DNA of 64,000 bases from Narthecium ossifragum (GCA_963920575.1 OY986969.1:3978001-4042000), one strand, 5' to 3'; positions 46,937-59,739 are shown, numbered from the stretch's first letter. Notes: generated by a model from the letters alone, not told the origin. Numbers and translations are program-made.

Positions 46937-48520
46937 TGTACCTACAAGACAACAGCAAGAAAAGCATTTTATATCCTCCACGGATACAAGTTTCAAATGC
47001 ATAAACTCCGTTTTTACGGAAATTTAATTGATTCAATAGACATCATAAGCAAACATGGCAAGAATCATAGAAGATATTTAATTTGAACTTCAAAGGTAAC
47101 ACCAAAGTCTAAGAAAGTAAAATAAATACAACTTGTATGGAGATCTCTCTCTCTCTCCTTAGAATCCCATGGAAAAAATAAGCAAACAATTTATTAGAAA
47201 GTGTATACCTTTCCAGCTTATGGCTTACATCTGGAGCAGCAAACAGATGAAGTCCTTCTTTCAAATTGTACCAACAGCTTTAGGAGGGATATGAACATGG
47301 CGCAAGAGGATTGGCTGGCTGTCCTACATCCTTCAACTGTTATGTGAAGCAAAGCTAAAAATACACCAGACCATCAAAGTTGATGTATCCAACTTATGAG
47401 AAAGCATGCCTCCACTAAGCAATGTTTGCTTTCAAAGCAATTTCATGCAATCGATTTATAACACTTCGAATCAGGAAAATAAACAGCAATGAACACAGTG
47501 GGCAAAAAGCTCGCAAGATTGCCTCTCTAGACAGGGAAAAATGCATTAGCATGTGAACATACTTCATCTAAATAAAGAGATCTAAATAAGAATACACGAC
47601 AAGCATACATTGCTCTCACAAGGAAGACACTCCTATTTCTATGTAAAATAGAATAACATTGGCTTTCAACAAAGAAGACATGACAAGCATACATTGCTCC
47701 AGAAAAAGAAGTTCAAACTGTAGACACACATAAGTGACGAAAGGAGCAGTCAAATAAATTTGCAATAAGAAATGAGAAATGTGTCTGATACAAAGATTGG
47801 AGGTAAATGAAGGAGTAATGATTGATATCACATGTTTTCTAAAACTCAACTAGCATATTTGACAACGTAAACCTAAAATAGGGTTTCAAGGCGAGTGATT
47901 TGTGGCCAACGAAATGTAAAACTACAAACATTGCAGCAAGGATCCTGCTAATAGTAGACATATTTTCCTTAGTCAACATTTCCAGCATAAGCAGCTCAAT
48001 TTCAAGCTGAGCAAATATGGCATTGTCAGTAAAAAGAAAAACCAACTGTGGCCAAGTATGAAATCCCAGCATCCAACCATCTCCCCAAACGCATACCCTG
48101 AACTACTAATGGCCGAGTAGAGAAAGATCGATGCAAACAAATAAACGTACCCTTCAAGAAAATCCCCGACGAAGCCAGCTCGGCTACAGGAACAAGAGGG
48201 GGTGTTGCACTTTACTGTCCGAGACGTCACCGAAGGTGAGGAACGGGGTCTGGGATGGAGTGGAGAGGGGAAGGGTTTGCCAGGTGGCCGGAGAAGGACG
48301 AAGTGGGTTGCGACGTTGGGGAGGGGCGGTGACATCGGCGCCGACGGATCCGGAGGAGAAGAAGGAACTCGCCGGAGGAGGAGTGGAGGAAGCACAGGTG
48401 GGAGGCGGGAGAGGAGTGGGACGAAGGGAGTTAAGCGACAGCGACGAGGTGAGCCTTGCGGCGAGCCGGCTAAAGAGGACGGAGAGGAGAGATGGGAGAG
48501 GATCCTAAAGAATTCAGTAT
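46937..48520 (-). promoter_or_regulatory. Leader, leader intron and GC-rich promoter region of the FAR1 gene
   Basis: A CpG-rich block at 48150-48500, with a donor-like AAGG/GTACGT near 48150 (minus strand), probably holds the first non-coding exon. The AT-rich 46950-48140 would be leader intron. No other gene is supported here. Confidence 0.45.
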
Positions 48521-48618
48521 CTAATCAGCACCCGTTAACCCGTTAGAGAGTCTTTCTTAAACAAATTGTTTTTACAATGCCAGATAAGCTAATGTATATA
48601 AACATTTATTAAATAACA

Positions 48619-48676
48619 CAGCCACCTGGGCATGTGCATTACACACGCCAGGTGGCATGTGCACCAATCACTGCCC
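48619..48676 (-). repeat. Right terminal inverted repeat of the large element
   Basis: The inverse counterpart of 21502-21560, with the shared core TGTGCATTACACACGCCA. Confidence 0.7.
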
Positions 48677-49437
48677 TAATTAACAACTGCCGTTGAAACA
48701 AAGGTGGCAATGCCATCTATGATCTTTCTCATTTAAAAACTACATTGATGAAATAAGTGGCACCTAAAAGATATTACAACTGAACACAAAATGTGCACAA
48801 ATTAAGCAACTCATCAACAAGCTAGCTCTCTCGATTCATGGCTATGTTGCTACCAATCTTGCAGTTGGGAGGGTGGTTTACGCCATCCCCAGGGACAGTC
48901 GCTGGCGCACTAGAGGCGGCCGAGAAGACCCACGTCGCTTCCGCCATTTTAGAGCTGATCTCGAGTGCAAGGATGACAAAGTACAGGATATTTCGCGACC
49001 AAAAGCCATGTAATAAAATTCTTGGGAACTTTGTAGCATACTCTTTGGTCTCAAAATAACGAGTACCTTGTCGACCATGCACTCAAGATCAATTCCAAAA
49101 TCAGTGGAAGCAACTTAGATCTTCTTGGTCGTCTCTTCTCCGTGAACAACTGTCCCTTTTTTGCCCGTCGGAGGTCGGCGCAATCCACTCCGCCAGCCGC
49201 AACAAGAACAGCATCACAACCCGGACCGAGCGCTTCTACCGCCACCCATCAATCTATAAGAAAGTACAAGAGATGAGAAAGAAGAGGAGATATCATAAAA
49301 CATGGTTAATTTGAAGACGGAAGAGACATCATCATACCTATAATTTATCTCTGCTAGCTTCACTTCATGTTCCGGTGATGAATCCATGTTCCTCGATCTC
49401 CTCTCAGAGAGGACGAACATGAGTCAAGTCCACCGGC
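48677..49437. other. Spacer between the large element and the second repeat locus
   Basis: Moderately GC-rich with short open frames on both strands (e.g. 48838-49059 and 48822-49082). None is recognised and none is convincing as a gene. Confidence 0.4.
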
Positions 49438-52148
49438 CTTTGTCTCCTAGGCTCCATCGATTGAAACCTTCTTCCTCTCAATGAGTTTCTTCTTGGATCT
49501 GAGATGCCACCTTCATGCGACCCATTACCAGATCTTAACGAGCCGGCTATGACTCCGTATAGGTCTCTTCTAACCAACGATAGGCAGCGGCCGCTACCGC
49601 AGGCGTTGCAAAGGCAGCGGTTAAGTTGTCATGCTTGCACTCGAGACTAACCTTGATTAGTACCCCAATATATATGTACACTCCTGCATGCATGTTTCTA
49701 TGAGACGAGATGTCGAAGCGCATGCATGGGACGTAGAGGGGAGGTGGGTTTGCTGTAAGCAGGAGGAGCAAGAGAAGGAGATGGAGATCATGACTCTCCA
49801 TATATACCTAGCTATATATGCTTCCAAGGTACATATATATTCTCTTGTTCTTGGAGTTTGAAAGGGTTGAGGAATTGGTAATGGGATCTAGCTCCAACTC
49901 TCTCACCTTAAATATACGTTTTAGGAGGAGTATCAGCCACATGAATATGTCAAACTTTTTATGGTTTTAAGAAGACTGGGAATTCAGGGATTCACTCCCC
50001 GTAAAAGTAGCCAATTGACTTGGTCACTTATGGAAACCGATTGGACCGTTTAAGTCATTTTAGCCTATATATATAGTGCATGCATAGTGCTGTTACAATA
50101 ACAGCGTCAGACGCGATGGTGTAATTAATACGATTGATCAAGCTCGGCTCGGATCAAATTAATGAGTTGAACTTGATCGTTCTTGTGTGGCTCAAAACTA
50201 GCTATATAGTTGCGAGCCGGGCATAATCATCGATTGCCTTGAATTTATAGTTTCGATATTCTGAGACATATTGGTCACCTTTGATGTTCATCAAGCAGCA
50301 ATACTCACGGACAAGGTGGTCACCTTTGATGTTTATCAAGTAACAATACCTTTGATGTTTATCAAGTAACAATACTCACATACGAGGGAGGAAGGAGATA
50401 GAGTTGTGGGGGAACCATGCGGTTCGCTATATCCAATAGTCTTTTATGTCATTAGAAGGATGGGTACAATTGGGTGGAGGTGATCAATCAAGAAAACAAG
50501 AGTTGGGACCGTGCTTCAAGAAGTCGAGCAAGTGCGAGGACGACATCGTGTACGTGAGGAGTCGGTATAGTGAGTTCGTCTTAACTTGTGTAAACGGTAC
50601 TCTTGATTTTTAGTGGATTGGTTTCGCCTGGTCCTGCAGTGGACCCGTGGTTTTTTTCCCGTGAAGGTTTTTCCACATTAAAAATCACGTGACTTATTTC
50701 TCGTGCGTGATTGATTTATTTCATATATCTGCTTCTACGTATTTCGGGTAATCTGTGGGATCAATTTAATTTCATTATTAAATTTAAATTTTGTAAAGCG
50801 GATTATGATTAAAAATATTTTGCAGCTTTGCGCCTTTGTATTGACCAGTTCACCTGATACCACCAAAATAAGAGCCACATGGAAAGGTCAAAATAGAAAG
50901 AGAGAGTGAGTGAGTGAAGAGGTCAAGGGATTGCAGGGAGACTCATCAGTATAGGAGTTGACACCACGTGGCAAATCGTTCCATACACCTTTGACATTCA
51001 CAAGCAACCATATTCACAGGTTTGATACTCATAGTTTCGATATTCTGAGACATAGTGGGCACCTTTGATATTCACCTTTGAAACTTATTTGAGACATATT
51101 GGGCACTATCTATGTATTGAGAGTCTGGATTTTTATTCTGGTGCTCGTTGTGTAATTGCTGCCCCTGGGCCCGCCCTTCTTCTTTTGTTAACTCCTTAAC
51201 ATCTATTAGAAGAAAAAAGATTTGTGTATATGAACGGCAAATGTCACCTATCGGTAGCCTATTACCGATTGATTGATCTAGTCCATCGGATTCATCGGTA
51301 GTGAACTACCGATAGACTAGATCAATCAATCGGTATCTCACTACCGATTGATCTAGTCCAGTAGTGAGATACCGATATGTGGCATTTGCATTACACATGC
51401 CACATGCCCATGTACACAAATCAGCGCTCCTATTAGAATTATGCAATCCAAAGAGAAAAATTAATCAAGAACCCTATTTTGCCCTCGCCTAGTGATGAGA
51501 ATGCCAAATGTCCTATTTTTATTCCTTAATACTAATTAATCTTCTATGCTTATTTGATACCTAAATGTACTTACTAATCTTATATTTTGATCTAGGATAC
51601 AATTGGAGTCCTTACATACGAAACAAAGCTGATTGTGCGATATTGGACAGTTTTGACATCAGTTTGTAATTTGAGAATAACTTTTCCATCCGAGCTCTGA
51701 TTGGGATGATTCAAGATGTTATGGAACAGAAAGAAAGACCTTTACAACTTTCATGTAAAGATTTAAATTCTTAATTAGCTTCTCTGAAAAGATTTAAATT
51801 CTTAATTAGCTTCTACCTTTTATTATATATAATAAATTTCACCACTAACAGTCCATATAAACATGGAACAAAGCCTCAAACAATAAGAAGAAGAACAAAA
51901 CTGAAACTATTTGTACATATTCAACAATTTTCTCAGCAAAACATGCTCATATATATGCACTAGGTGGGCCCGTGCCACCTGACACTGGTAATCACTCACC
52001 CCCACTACCCCATAACCACCTATCCTCATTGTCCTCTCTCTTCTCTCCTCTTTATGACTCAGTTGCTACCTGCCCTCTTTCTTCTCTCTCTATGACTCAG
52101 CTGTCACGTGCGAGAAAATAGATGAGCCAGTGGTCTTATATATATAGA
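49438..52148. repeat. Repeat unit, second locus, copy 1 (without hAT and Helitron inserts)
   Basis: A close copy of 12140-13291 joined to 19012-20566. It keeps the empty sites for the hAT element (GTGAGTTC, 50570-50577), the 899-bp Helitron (51836/51837), the small Helitron (52148/52149) and the 1.4-kb MULE (about 51992). The first 60 bp are diverged. Confidence 0.85.
51212..51429. mobile_element. TACCGA-family MITE, duplicate copy
   Basis: The same insertion as 19645-19862, with the same flanking CTATTAGAA (51203-51211 and 51430-51438). It was copied together with the repeat. Confidence 0.9.
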
Positions 52149-52877
52149 TAAAAGGATCATGCTATAGATCTCCCCGTTTAGAACACGTATACATTTCATA
52201 TGAAAAAACTGAACTCTCTAGCAAATATTAATTGCTGTTTTTAATTGTCACAAAAAGTTGATTTCACTGAAGAGACTCTCTTGTCTCCCAGCTGCAGACT
52301 CCATGGATACTATTGGAGCCCTCTTCCTATCGACCTTCTTCTTGGATCTGAGATGTCTGACCTTTGCAATCATGGCTCCAGATCTTAATGAGCCGGCTAT
52401 GACTCCGTATGGGTCTCTTCTAACCAACGATAGCCAGCGGCCGCTACCGCAGGCGTTGCAAAGGCAGCGGTTAAGTTGTCATGCTTGCACTCGAGACTAA
52501 CCTTGATTAGTACGCCAATATATATGTACAGTACTCCTGCATGCATGGGAGTGCTTGTTTGCATGGGACGTAGAGGGGAGGTGGGTTTGCTGTAAGCAGG
52601 AGGAGCAAGAGGAGGAGATGGAGATCATGACTCTCCATTTCTCTTGTTCTTGGAGCTTGGAAGGGCTGTGGAATTGGTAATGGAACAAGACGATCCAACT
52701 CTGAACTCCCTCATCTTATATACACACACGTATGTTGAGCAAGGGTAATAATAGCCACATGAAAAGGTCAAACTATAGATCTGTATATGTAGGAATCGAC
52801 ACCATGTGGCACACACTCCATACACCTTGGCAATGGACATGCTCAACGTACCAATCCGGGAAGCTGAGTTTGAGAAT
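52149..52877. repeat. Repeat unit, second locus, copy 2 head
   Basis: Nearly identical to 20775-21501. Similarity stops at the same base, after GAGTTTGAGAAT, followed here by TTTACCAAG. Confidence 0.8.
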
Positions 52878-53680
52878 TTTACCAAGTTTATATCATTACT
52901 TTCTCTACGCCAAGTAAATTTTTTTTTCTCCCCACATTAGTAACAAAACATACATGTTGCGCTTTATTGTCAATAAAACATGCTTCCTATAAAAGACATC
53001 AATATGAGGCATTTCCTCCCAGAATCCTGATGATTACATATTTTCTACTGAAAACTTTAATTTGTATCCAAAATATCCTTCCAGATATAGTTTGTTTTCT
53101 AACTTAACCCGTTTAAAAGCAAAGTGAACAAAAGGGTACGTAGTTACAATGGGGCCCAGTCCGTTACCCTTAGAGGCCCAGCAAGATGTCAGCAACCGGT
53201 CCATAAAGGCCAGTGTCATCGAATTGATGAGAGCCCAAAGCATCTTGCTCATTAAAACCCTGGAGGTAGAGGTAGGTTGAAGGCATGACCATTGTTCTGG
53301 ACAATTAAAACCAGGCCTTGTCAGGGAAAGGCTGCTGATATCTTGTTGCTAGATTTCTTTCTGAATTTCTCACCCCAAAGTAAATTTCTCTACCCTGCGA
53401 AAGCTAGCTTCTAGTTCTTTAATTAGCTGGGAAACCCTTTTTTCCGCTTCGATTCTTTAGACGTACTTTAATCATCTTTGTTTCCAAGCACAAACAGGAA
53501 AACTAGTTTGGGTTTTTTTATCCGTATCGTAGTTCTTGCTGTCCGCTTATGTGTTTTGGGCCTTATGGTAAACTTTGGAAAAGTAAAAATATGCACTTTC
53601 GATGTACGGTTTTCCATTTTCAATCTGGGGTGTGTTGCATGTGTTTGAGTTGTCCTGCTTGCACCGGGGATTAACCTTAC
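52878..53680. other. Spacer without recognisable gene
   Basis: AT-rich, no gene or RNA gene supported. Confidence 0.4.
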
Positions 53681-54135
53681 GGCATGTTGGTTGGACATAA
53701 CCGTCGGGAATGAAATGGTCAAATCCTTGGTCAAATCCCATTCCATCGTTTGGTTAGACATTAAAGTTGGGAATGGAATGCTCCATTCTTGACAAGTTGG
53801 GAATGAGGCAATCCCATCTAATACCCCGGAATGCCTCATTTCATTCCCGACGGAATGGCGGTTAATGGTGGTTAAAAAATTAAATTACTAATCTACCCTT
53901 AATCGGATCTCTCTATGTTAAAAAAAGAGGGTATTTTAGTCATTTGTATTTCATTCCTATTCCATTCACATGCTTATGTTTGTATACCAAACATGATAAT
54001 ACTTCATTCCCATTCCCAATACTGATATTACAAAATTACCTTGGTAATCGACCATTCTTAATATCAATCCCATTCCATTCCCATTCCTAATCCCATTCCC
54101 ATTCCCATTCCCATTCCTTGTGCGAAATGTTTGGT
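53681..54135. repeat. GGAATGGGAATG-rich stretch, probably a small transposon
   Basis: Both ends carry TTGGTTGG(A/C)AT-like words (GTTGGTTGGACATAAC at 53687 and TTTGGTTGGCATGAAT at 54130). The right part is a run of CCCATTCCCATTCC (54003-54118). It resembles short plant elements that insert near genes. Termini and target duplication are not resolved. Confidence 0.4.
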
Positions 54136-55309
54136 TGGCATGAATCATGGTGCATAGTGAGAAATGGTCGAAATCCAACCGTGAGTCGATGAAAAACCCA
54201 AACATCGATGAGAAATAGCTGAAATAGAAAAGATGACATAAAACTTACAAAACTTATCTAAATTCTCTAAAAATTTGCAGATAGACCCAATTCATCATCA
54301 ACAATGATATATCCAAAATTCAACCCAATTGGAGATCGAAAACCAAATAAAATCCCCAAAATATAACCTTCAGTCTGAAATAGAGAAAGAGTCATAAATG
54401 CCACAAAATTCATCGAAAACCTTCTAAACTCTGTAGGTGGTATCTATCCTATGCTAGATACAACATATCAAAATTTCAAAAGAATCAGAGGTCGGGAAGT
54501 TATCCAAACACCACTCAAAGGATCAGCCAAGAAAACCCTTAAATGCTCAAAAGTTTGCTACTTCACTGTTCGACAATAAAATCGAGATCTCGGGGGAACG
54601 AGATTCGTTAATTTTATTGTGATCAAAAGTTTGAATTACATGGTGGGATTTGTGGGAACAACACTCCTGAGTTCCCAATATTATCACAAGCTGCAAATCC
54701 TCTTTTCTTTGGGAACTGCATACCGATGATGAGATTGGCAACCCATCAATTAAATTCCAAAAGGGAAAACCCATGATTAAAGATCCGAGCCTTAAAATCC
54801 CATTACATCTAAAATGAAAAATAAGAAGAAGAAGAAAGGAAATAAGAAGGATCTTGGGTGAAGGCTTAAGCCTTCGACCCGCACCTTCGTTGCCGACGAA
54901 AAACCCTTGAATCTCTTGCTTTGGACTTTTGGTTTGAGGGCACGATCTTCAAGGAAATAAATTTTCTTCTCCTATCTCTCGGCGTCTTCAAGGAAATAAA
55001 TTTCCTTCTTCTCCAAGCCTTCTATGTGTTCAACCCTCTTTCAAGCCTTCCAAGCCTCTTTTCAAGCCTTTCAAGCCCTTCAAGCCTTCACCCCTCCCCC
55101 TCTATTTATAGGTGAGGATTAGGAGTAGTTGATGGCTGATTTTTTGAAATGTAGTTAGGGATTTGATGGTTAAGAGGTTGAGATTTGGATGGTTAAGATC
55201 TTGGATGTTAGGGAGTTAGGATCTATTTGAATTCAAATTTGAATTTGAATCTGAACTTCAAATTTCAGATATTTGTTCAAATTTCAAATATTTGAACATG
55301 TTGTAATTT
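54136..55309. other. Repeat-derived sequence with CAAGCCTT run and a TATA motif
   Basis: CAAGCCTT-type words repeat at 55013-55090, followed by a TATA-like CTATTTATAGG at 55101. This looks like part of an LTR, but no ends could be fixed. Confidence 0.35.
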
Positions 55310-56265
55310 ACCTTAACGCCCTTAGATAAGGGTAAGTGTAAATTCCCAAAATACCCCTGTTATAGATCATTCATGTCTTTTGACCAAAATGCCCCTAGAA
55401 AGGGTAGGAATGCTTTCACATATTTTGGACCATTGTACCCCTGGAGGTTTAGAATGTCCAAAATACCCTCGACCCTCGTAGCTTGTATAGGATGCCATTA
55501 AAACTTTAAGAAGGCTGATTTTACGGTGAAATTACCAAACTACCCTTTTGGTACTTTGGTTGGTGTAGAGTCCATATATGTTTTGGACAAAAATGTATTT
55601 AAAATAAATGATACTTTAAAGGGTGGATACAATATTTGTCATGTATGTTTGTGACAAATGTGTATTTAGAGCAAATGACCAAAATACCCCTGGGGCTAAA
55701 TGACCAAAAATACCCTTTTTATATGTCCCTGGTTCATGTAGGATGCCTTCAAAACCATTAAGGACTAATTTAGAATATTCTAGGTGGGTCAAGCCTATAA
55801 TTGGCTAGAATGACCAAAATCCCCCTAGAAGGCAAATTGTACTGAAATACCCTTTATGCTTCTGGTTTGTATAAAATATTATAAAACCCATACATGAATA
55901 TTTCTCAGATATTGTAGGGATTCCTGGACATCTATTTTGATCAAAATTCCCAAAATGCCCCTGACGGGGAAAATTACCAAAATGACCCTGAGTCCTTCTA
56001 GCTTAAGTAAGATGTTATCCGGATCATGTAAAAAGCATGATGGGTTATAAGAGAGAGTATGAGCATATATTTTGCTTAAATCCCCAAAATACCCTTGATG
56101 TGGTAAAATTACCAAAATACCCCTATATCGACTTAGCTTTTGTAAGATGCCGTAAAAGCTATATTGGGTTATGATATGATATTTATAGAGTTCAAGCATG
56201 CATTTTGTCCTGAATTCCTAAAATACCCTCGAGTGGGTAAAATTACCGAAACGCCCTTCATGCTT
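55310..56265. repeat. Degenerate repeat of CAAAATACCCCTG
   Basis: The word CCAAAAT(A/G)CCC(C/T)(T/G) or a close variant occurs about 15 times, separated by 40-110 bp, often followed by GGxTAAAATTACC and a CTTCTGGTTTGTGTAGGATG-like block. The solo LTR at 56312 cuts off its right side. Confidence 0.75.
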
Positions 56266-56311
56266 CTGGTTTGTGTAGGATACTTTCAAAACCATGAAGA
56301 ATCACATATAG

Positions 56312-58649
56312 TGTAAGGACCTATTTGCAATTAAGGGTTTTTCTATAAGATTTGGAGGACATTGTGTAATTTTGGGGCTTCCGAGGTGTTTTCTGCAAAA
56401 ACCACCCCACCCTTCTAGAAAACTCGAGACTTCTCCTTCGTTTCCTCTTTCTTCGGCTGCCATCGTGAGAGAGAGAGAGAGAGAGAGAGGGGGAGTGAGA
56501 TCGAGAGGGTGAAGGAGGAGATCGCCGGCGCTGGAGCTAAAGAGGGCGAGATCGGCAGCGAGGAAGAGAGATCGGCGCCGGAGAAGGAAGAAGGAAGGGA
56601 GGAAGAACCAGGAGGAGCGGTGGAGCTCGCTGTGGAGTGAAGATCCAGTGGGTCTCCGTCGGATTTCTTCCCGATCTCGACTGAGGTAGGCTTCCAGCTC
56701 TTTTCCCCCCTTTGTTTTCGCAGTTTTCATGGGTTTCCTCGGAGTTTTTGGTGAGGGTTGGGGGTTTTGACGGTTTTCCGGCGATGGGTCGCCAGAGATG
56801 ACGTCGGAGTTGACGCCACTCCTCTTCCCGGCGACTGCAGCGCCGGGAAAGGATAGGGGTGAACCTTGACTCCGTCCCCTGTCCCTGGGGTTTTTCCCAA
56901 GACGGCAGCCCTGTTTCTTCTTCCGGCCATGGATTCCGGTGAGGATTCCGGCCGGCCCTTCTCTAGTCGTGGCCGCCGACCTCCTTGGGAATCTTGCCAG
57001 GGACAGTGAGTGGTTTCCCTTTTCCCCTCTGGTGGTCTTCCCGGTGCTTGAGCACCTTGATTTGGAGATCCGACGGAGCTCCGGCGCGAGCTCCGGCGAT
57101 CTTCCTGGGGAGGATGGCGATGTTGTGCGCGTGCGTAGCTGCTGCCTTGGTACGCAGCTGCTGCCACAAGGCGCTGGCCAGCACCTTGTGCGCACAGTGC
57201 ACGTTAATTGTTCGCTATGTGCGCGAGATCCCTTCGATGTATGATTTCGTCGTTTTCCGCGCCGTTTCTACCGGCTTTTCGAGCGCCATCTATTTCTAGT
57301 AGTTTCAATTCCTTTTAGGGCCCTGCCTGATCGTTCTTGCTTTGTGTGCTTTAGACGATCGGTTGAGCGCCTGTCAAGATCGAAGTATGACGTGGATCCC
57401 CGGACTTAAGGAGCGCTTTGACTGTCCTTTTAAGGTAGGAGTCACCTCCTACTAGGAATGTGTGTATGTATGATATGCCTGCTATATGTCGTGTTATATT
57501 TATATGTGATGCAATGTTGTGTGGTATGCCATGTTGTATAGCTATACCTTTGTGATGATGGTTGCATGCTATGTTATGGTGTGTTGGGCTAGTTGAGCCA
57601 TGTACTTGCTTAATTATGCAATGGAATGCTATACTAAGCTTTTCCTGTATTGTATGCATATATGAGAACTTATGAATTTCTATATTTGATTATATGCTGA
57701 TGTTGTGTGGCTTATGCATACATGCTAGGAATGTCAGGCTGTCTTAGGACAGGGATTGTGGTTGGGTCTAGTCAGGTCCTATAGCTAGACTGGTCAGAGT
57801 CTAGGGGATATGTCGACGAGTTGACGGATGGATTTTGATCTCCGTATGTCGATCAAGGACTTTGACTTGACTCGAGGTTTTGATCTGATTTGATGATCTG
57901 ATTTGAGGATGTTATGGACCTATACTAGTATACTGAGGCCTGTATAGAGTCTATAGGGGTCTGGGCGAGCATTGACGGCCGGACGCGGCGACTGTGCGTG
58001 TAAGACTTACCCAGACTAGCCAGACCATACTAGGATCAGTAAGCTAGTATATGATGTTGTACCTATACTAGTATACTGGGGCTGGGTATAGAGTCTATAG
58101 GGGTATGGGCGAGCATTGACGGCCGGACGCGGCGACTGTGCGTGTAAGACTTACCCATACTAGCCAGACCATACTTGGGCAGTATACTAGGATAGGTGGG
58201 TGTACACCAGTGTCCTAGAGTGTGTCAGGTGACTCCTACTGGGCTTTCGATCTCATTGCTTGGGTTTTTGGTTTTTGGTGCAGGTAGGCCTGAGACCACT
58301 GCATCCCATGGAGATCATGTACTGTGCTGAGGAGTCATTCTGTATTTTTGCTTCTTTTATTTATGTATAAAAAGGCATGTATATGTTGGAATTCGAAAAG
58401 GGGGTTGTATATTGTAAATTTGGGTTGTCATATCCTGTATTTTGATGTTACAAATCCTATGTACATAAAACATGAATGAATGTAAGTGGGCGAATGTGTC
58501 CCTGATAGATGAGATTGAATGTTGTAAAGTATGTTTTTAGAAATTGACATGTTGTAATAGTGATCTCATGTCCCCGTGTCCAAGGGTCATGTCAAAATTT
58601 TAAATAAATCATTTGGATATTTTATAATTAATTGGGGTGGGGCGTGACA
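56312..58649 (+). mobile_element. Solo LTR of the same gypsy family
   Basis: 2338 bp, starting TGTAAGGACC and ending GGGGTGGGGCGTGACA, with a perfect 5-bp target duplication TATAG on both sides (56307-56311 and 58650-58654). Its middle and right parts share long blocks with the LTRs at 30656 and 38012 (e.g. GACGGCCGGACGCGGCGACT, GTTGGGCTAGTTGAGCC). The GC-rich part is more diverged, so it is an older or sister-family copy. Recombination between two LTRs would leave this structure. Confidence 0.92.
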
Positions 58650-58778
58650 TATAGAGCAGTGTATGTGTGCTTTTTGTGTGTTTGAACTTGTATGTCTGAT
58701 AACATACCTTCGAAGAATGTCTGAGGCGAGTAGGGGTAAATACCCTCAAATTTGACCTTAGTCAAAATTGGTGTCTAC
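58650..58778 (-). repeat. LTR end fragment (TGTAGACACC type)
   Basis: Read on the minus strand from 58778 it begins TGTAGACACCAATTTTGAC, a start seen in many plant gypsy LTRs. It is cut by the solo LTR, and its other end was not located. It probably belongs with the sequence left of 56312. Confidence 0.4.
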
Positions 58779-59739
58779 AGTCACAATCCACGAGATAATT
58801 CACTATAAATCGTAAGGAAAAAAATGTAATCACTTGGATTTGGTATACGACTTCGTGAAGATGTTTCACGAGATTCAATACGGATAATTAGCAGTTCGAA
58901 GAAGTGGCTATGAAAGAGATTTTGGGGGCAAGCCACGAATATCCGAGAATGACTTCGTCGAAGCCTCAACAAAACACATTCAAATGGTATGAAACTATAA
59001 ATCCAACATTACTACAGGTAGGGGAACATATTATAAGCATTAGATCAAAAAACTAATCATAGGATTCATTAATAGGGGCTAAATAAGCATAGATTTAATG
59101 AGAGGGATGAAGAAAACCAACCAAAAGCACTCAAACCCAACGAACTACAACAGTAGATGCATTAGGAGAAGAATAGATGCAACAAGAGCAAGAGGAAACC
59201 AAATAGGCACACAAGCCCAAAGCTAGCATGCCCCAAACAAATCTAATCCTACTCTAGTAAAGTCTAAACAAAGTTTAAAATAGAAACCCTACCTTAGGAA
59301 TAGTTAAATCCCTCCAAATCCTTGATCCCAAGCCTCTGGATGGTGCTCCTCCTCCTTAGCCACAGCAAAGCCCTCCTCCACAGATTAGATGAGAAAAGAA
59401 ACCCTAAAGGAGAGAAAGAGGCTATCTATACTGTAAGTCTAGCTCACGGATGATCGATCGGCCAAAGCCAAACACAACCATTCAATTCCGATCGTCTATG
59501 ATCAAACTCCGATTTTTCGACCGTGAGCGCACCTAAGGGTCTAATTAATTACATAGAACATATATGACTGTGTGTGCATTATGGGTGTGTGAAACCAACT
59601 CCGTCAAGGATAATTTACCAAATTACCCCCGGAGCCGCAATGATCAAAAGATTGCGATGTAAATCCAACCGAGCCAAACCGACTGAACCAAACCCTTGAC
59701 GTACGCGGTCGGACCGGGTTGGAGGTACGGGTTCTCACA
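58779..59739 (-). repeat. LTR-like fragment (TGTGAGAACCCGT type)
   Basis: On the minus strand it starts at 59739 with TGTGAGAACCCGTACC and soon has GGTAATTTGGTAAATTATCC. This parallels the solo LTR in the hAT gene (TGTGAGGACCCGTCCC, GCAATTTGGTAAATTGCACC). The far end is missing or diverged. No coding region seen. Confidence 0.5.

Larger units (their letters stand above)
21502..48676. mobile_element. Giant Mutator-like element carrying GRF, Ulp1, PMD and FAR1 genes
   Basis: The left end GGAAAATGATTCTTGCACAC (21502) and the right end read inward, GGGCAGTGATTGGTGCACAT (48676), share a terminal inverted repeat of about 55 bp. It includes a perfect 18-bp core TGGCGTGTGTAATGCACA. The pattern of seven bases followed by GATT is also that of the MITE at 19645, which has a 9-bp target duplication. 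Two genes point inward from each end and meet near 28 kb, the plan of classical Mutator elements. Total length is 27.2 kb, about 17.3 kb without the gypsy insertion. No matching 9-bp target duplication was found at the two ends (TTTCAGAAT against TAATTAACA). The single-element view therefore rests on the TIRs, gene content and shared dyads. Confidence 0.6.

Noticed and set aside
21502..48676. The repeat units on either side as LTRs of one giant retroelement
   Set aside because: They lack TG..CA ends, a primer-binding site and a polypurine tract, and the interior has MULE genes and its own inverted termini.
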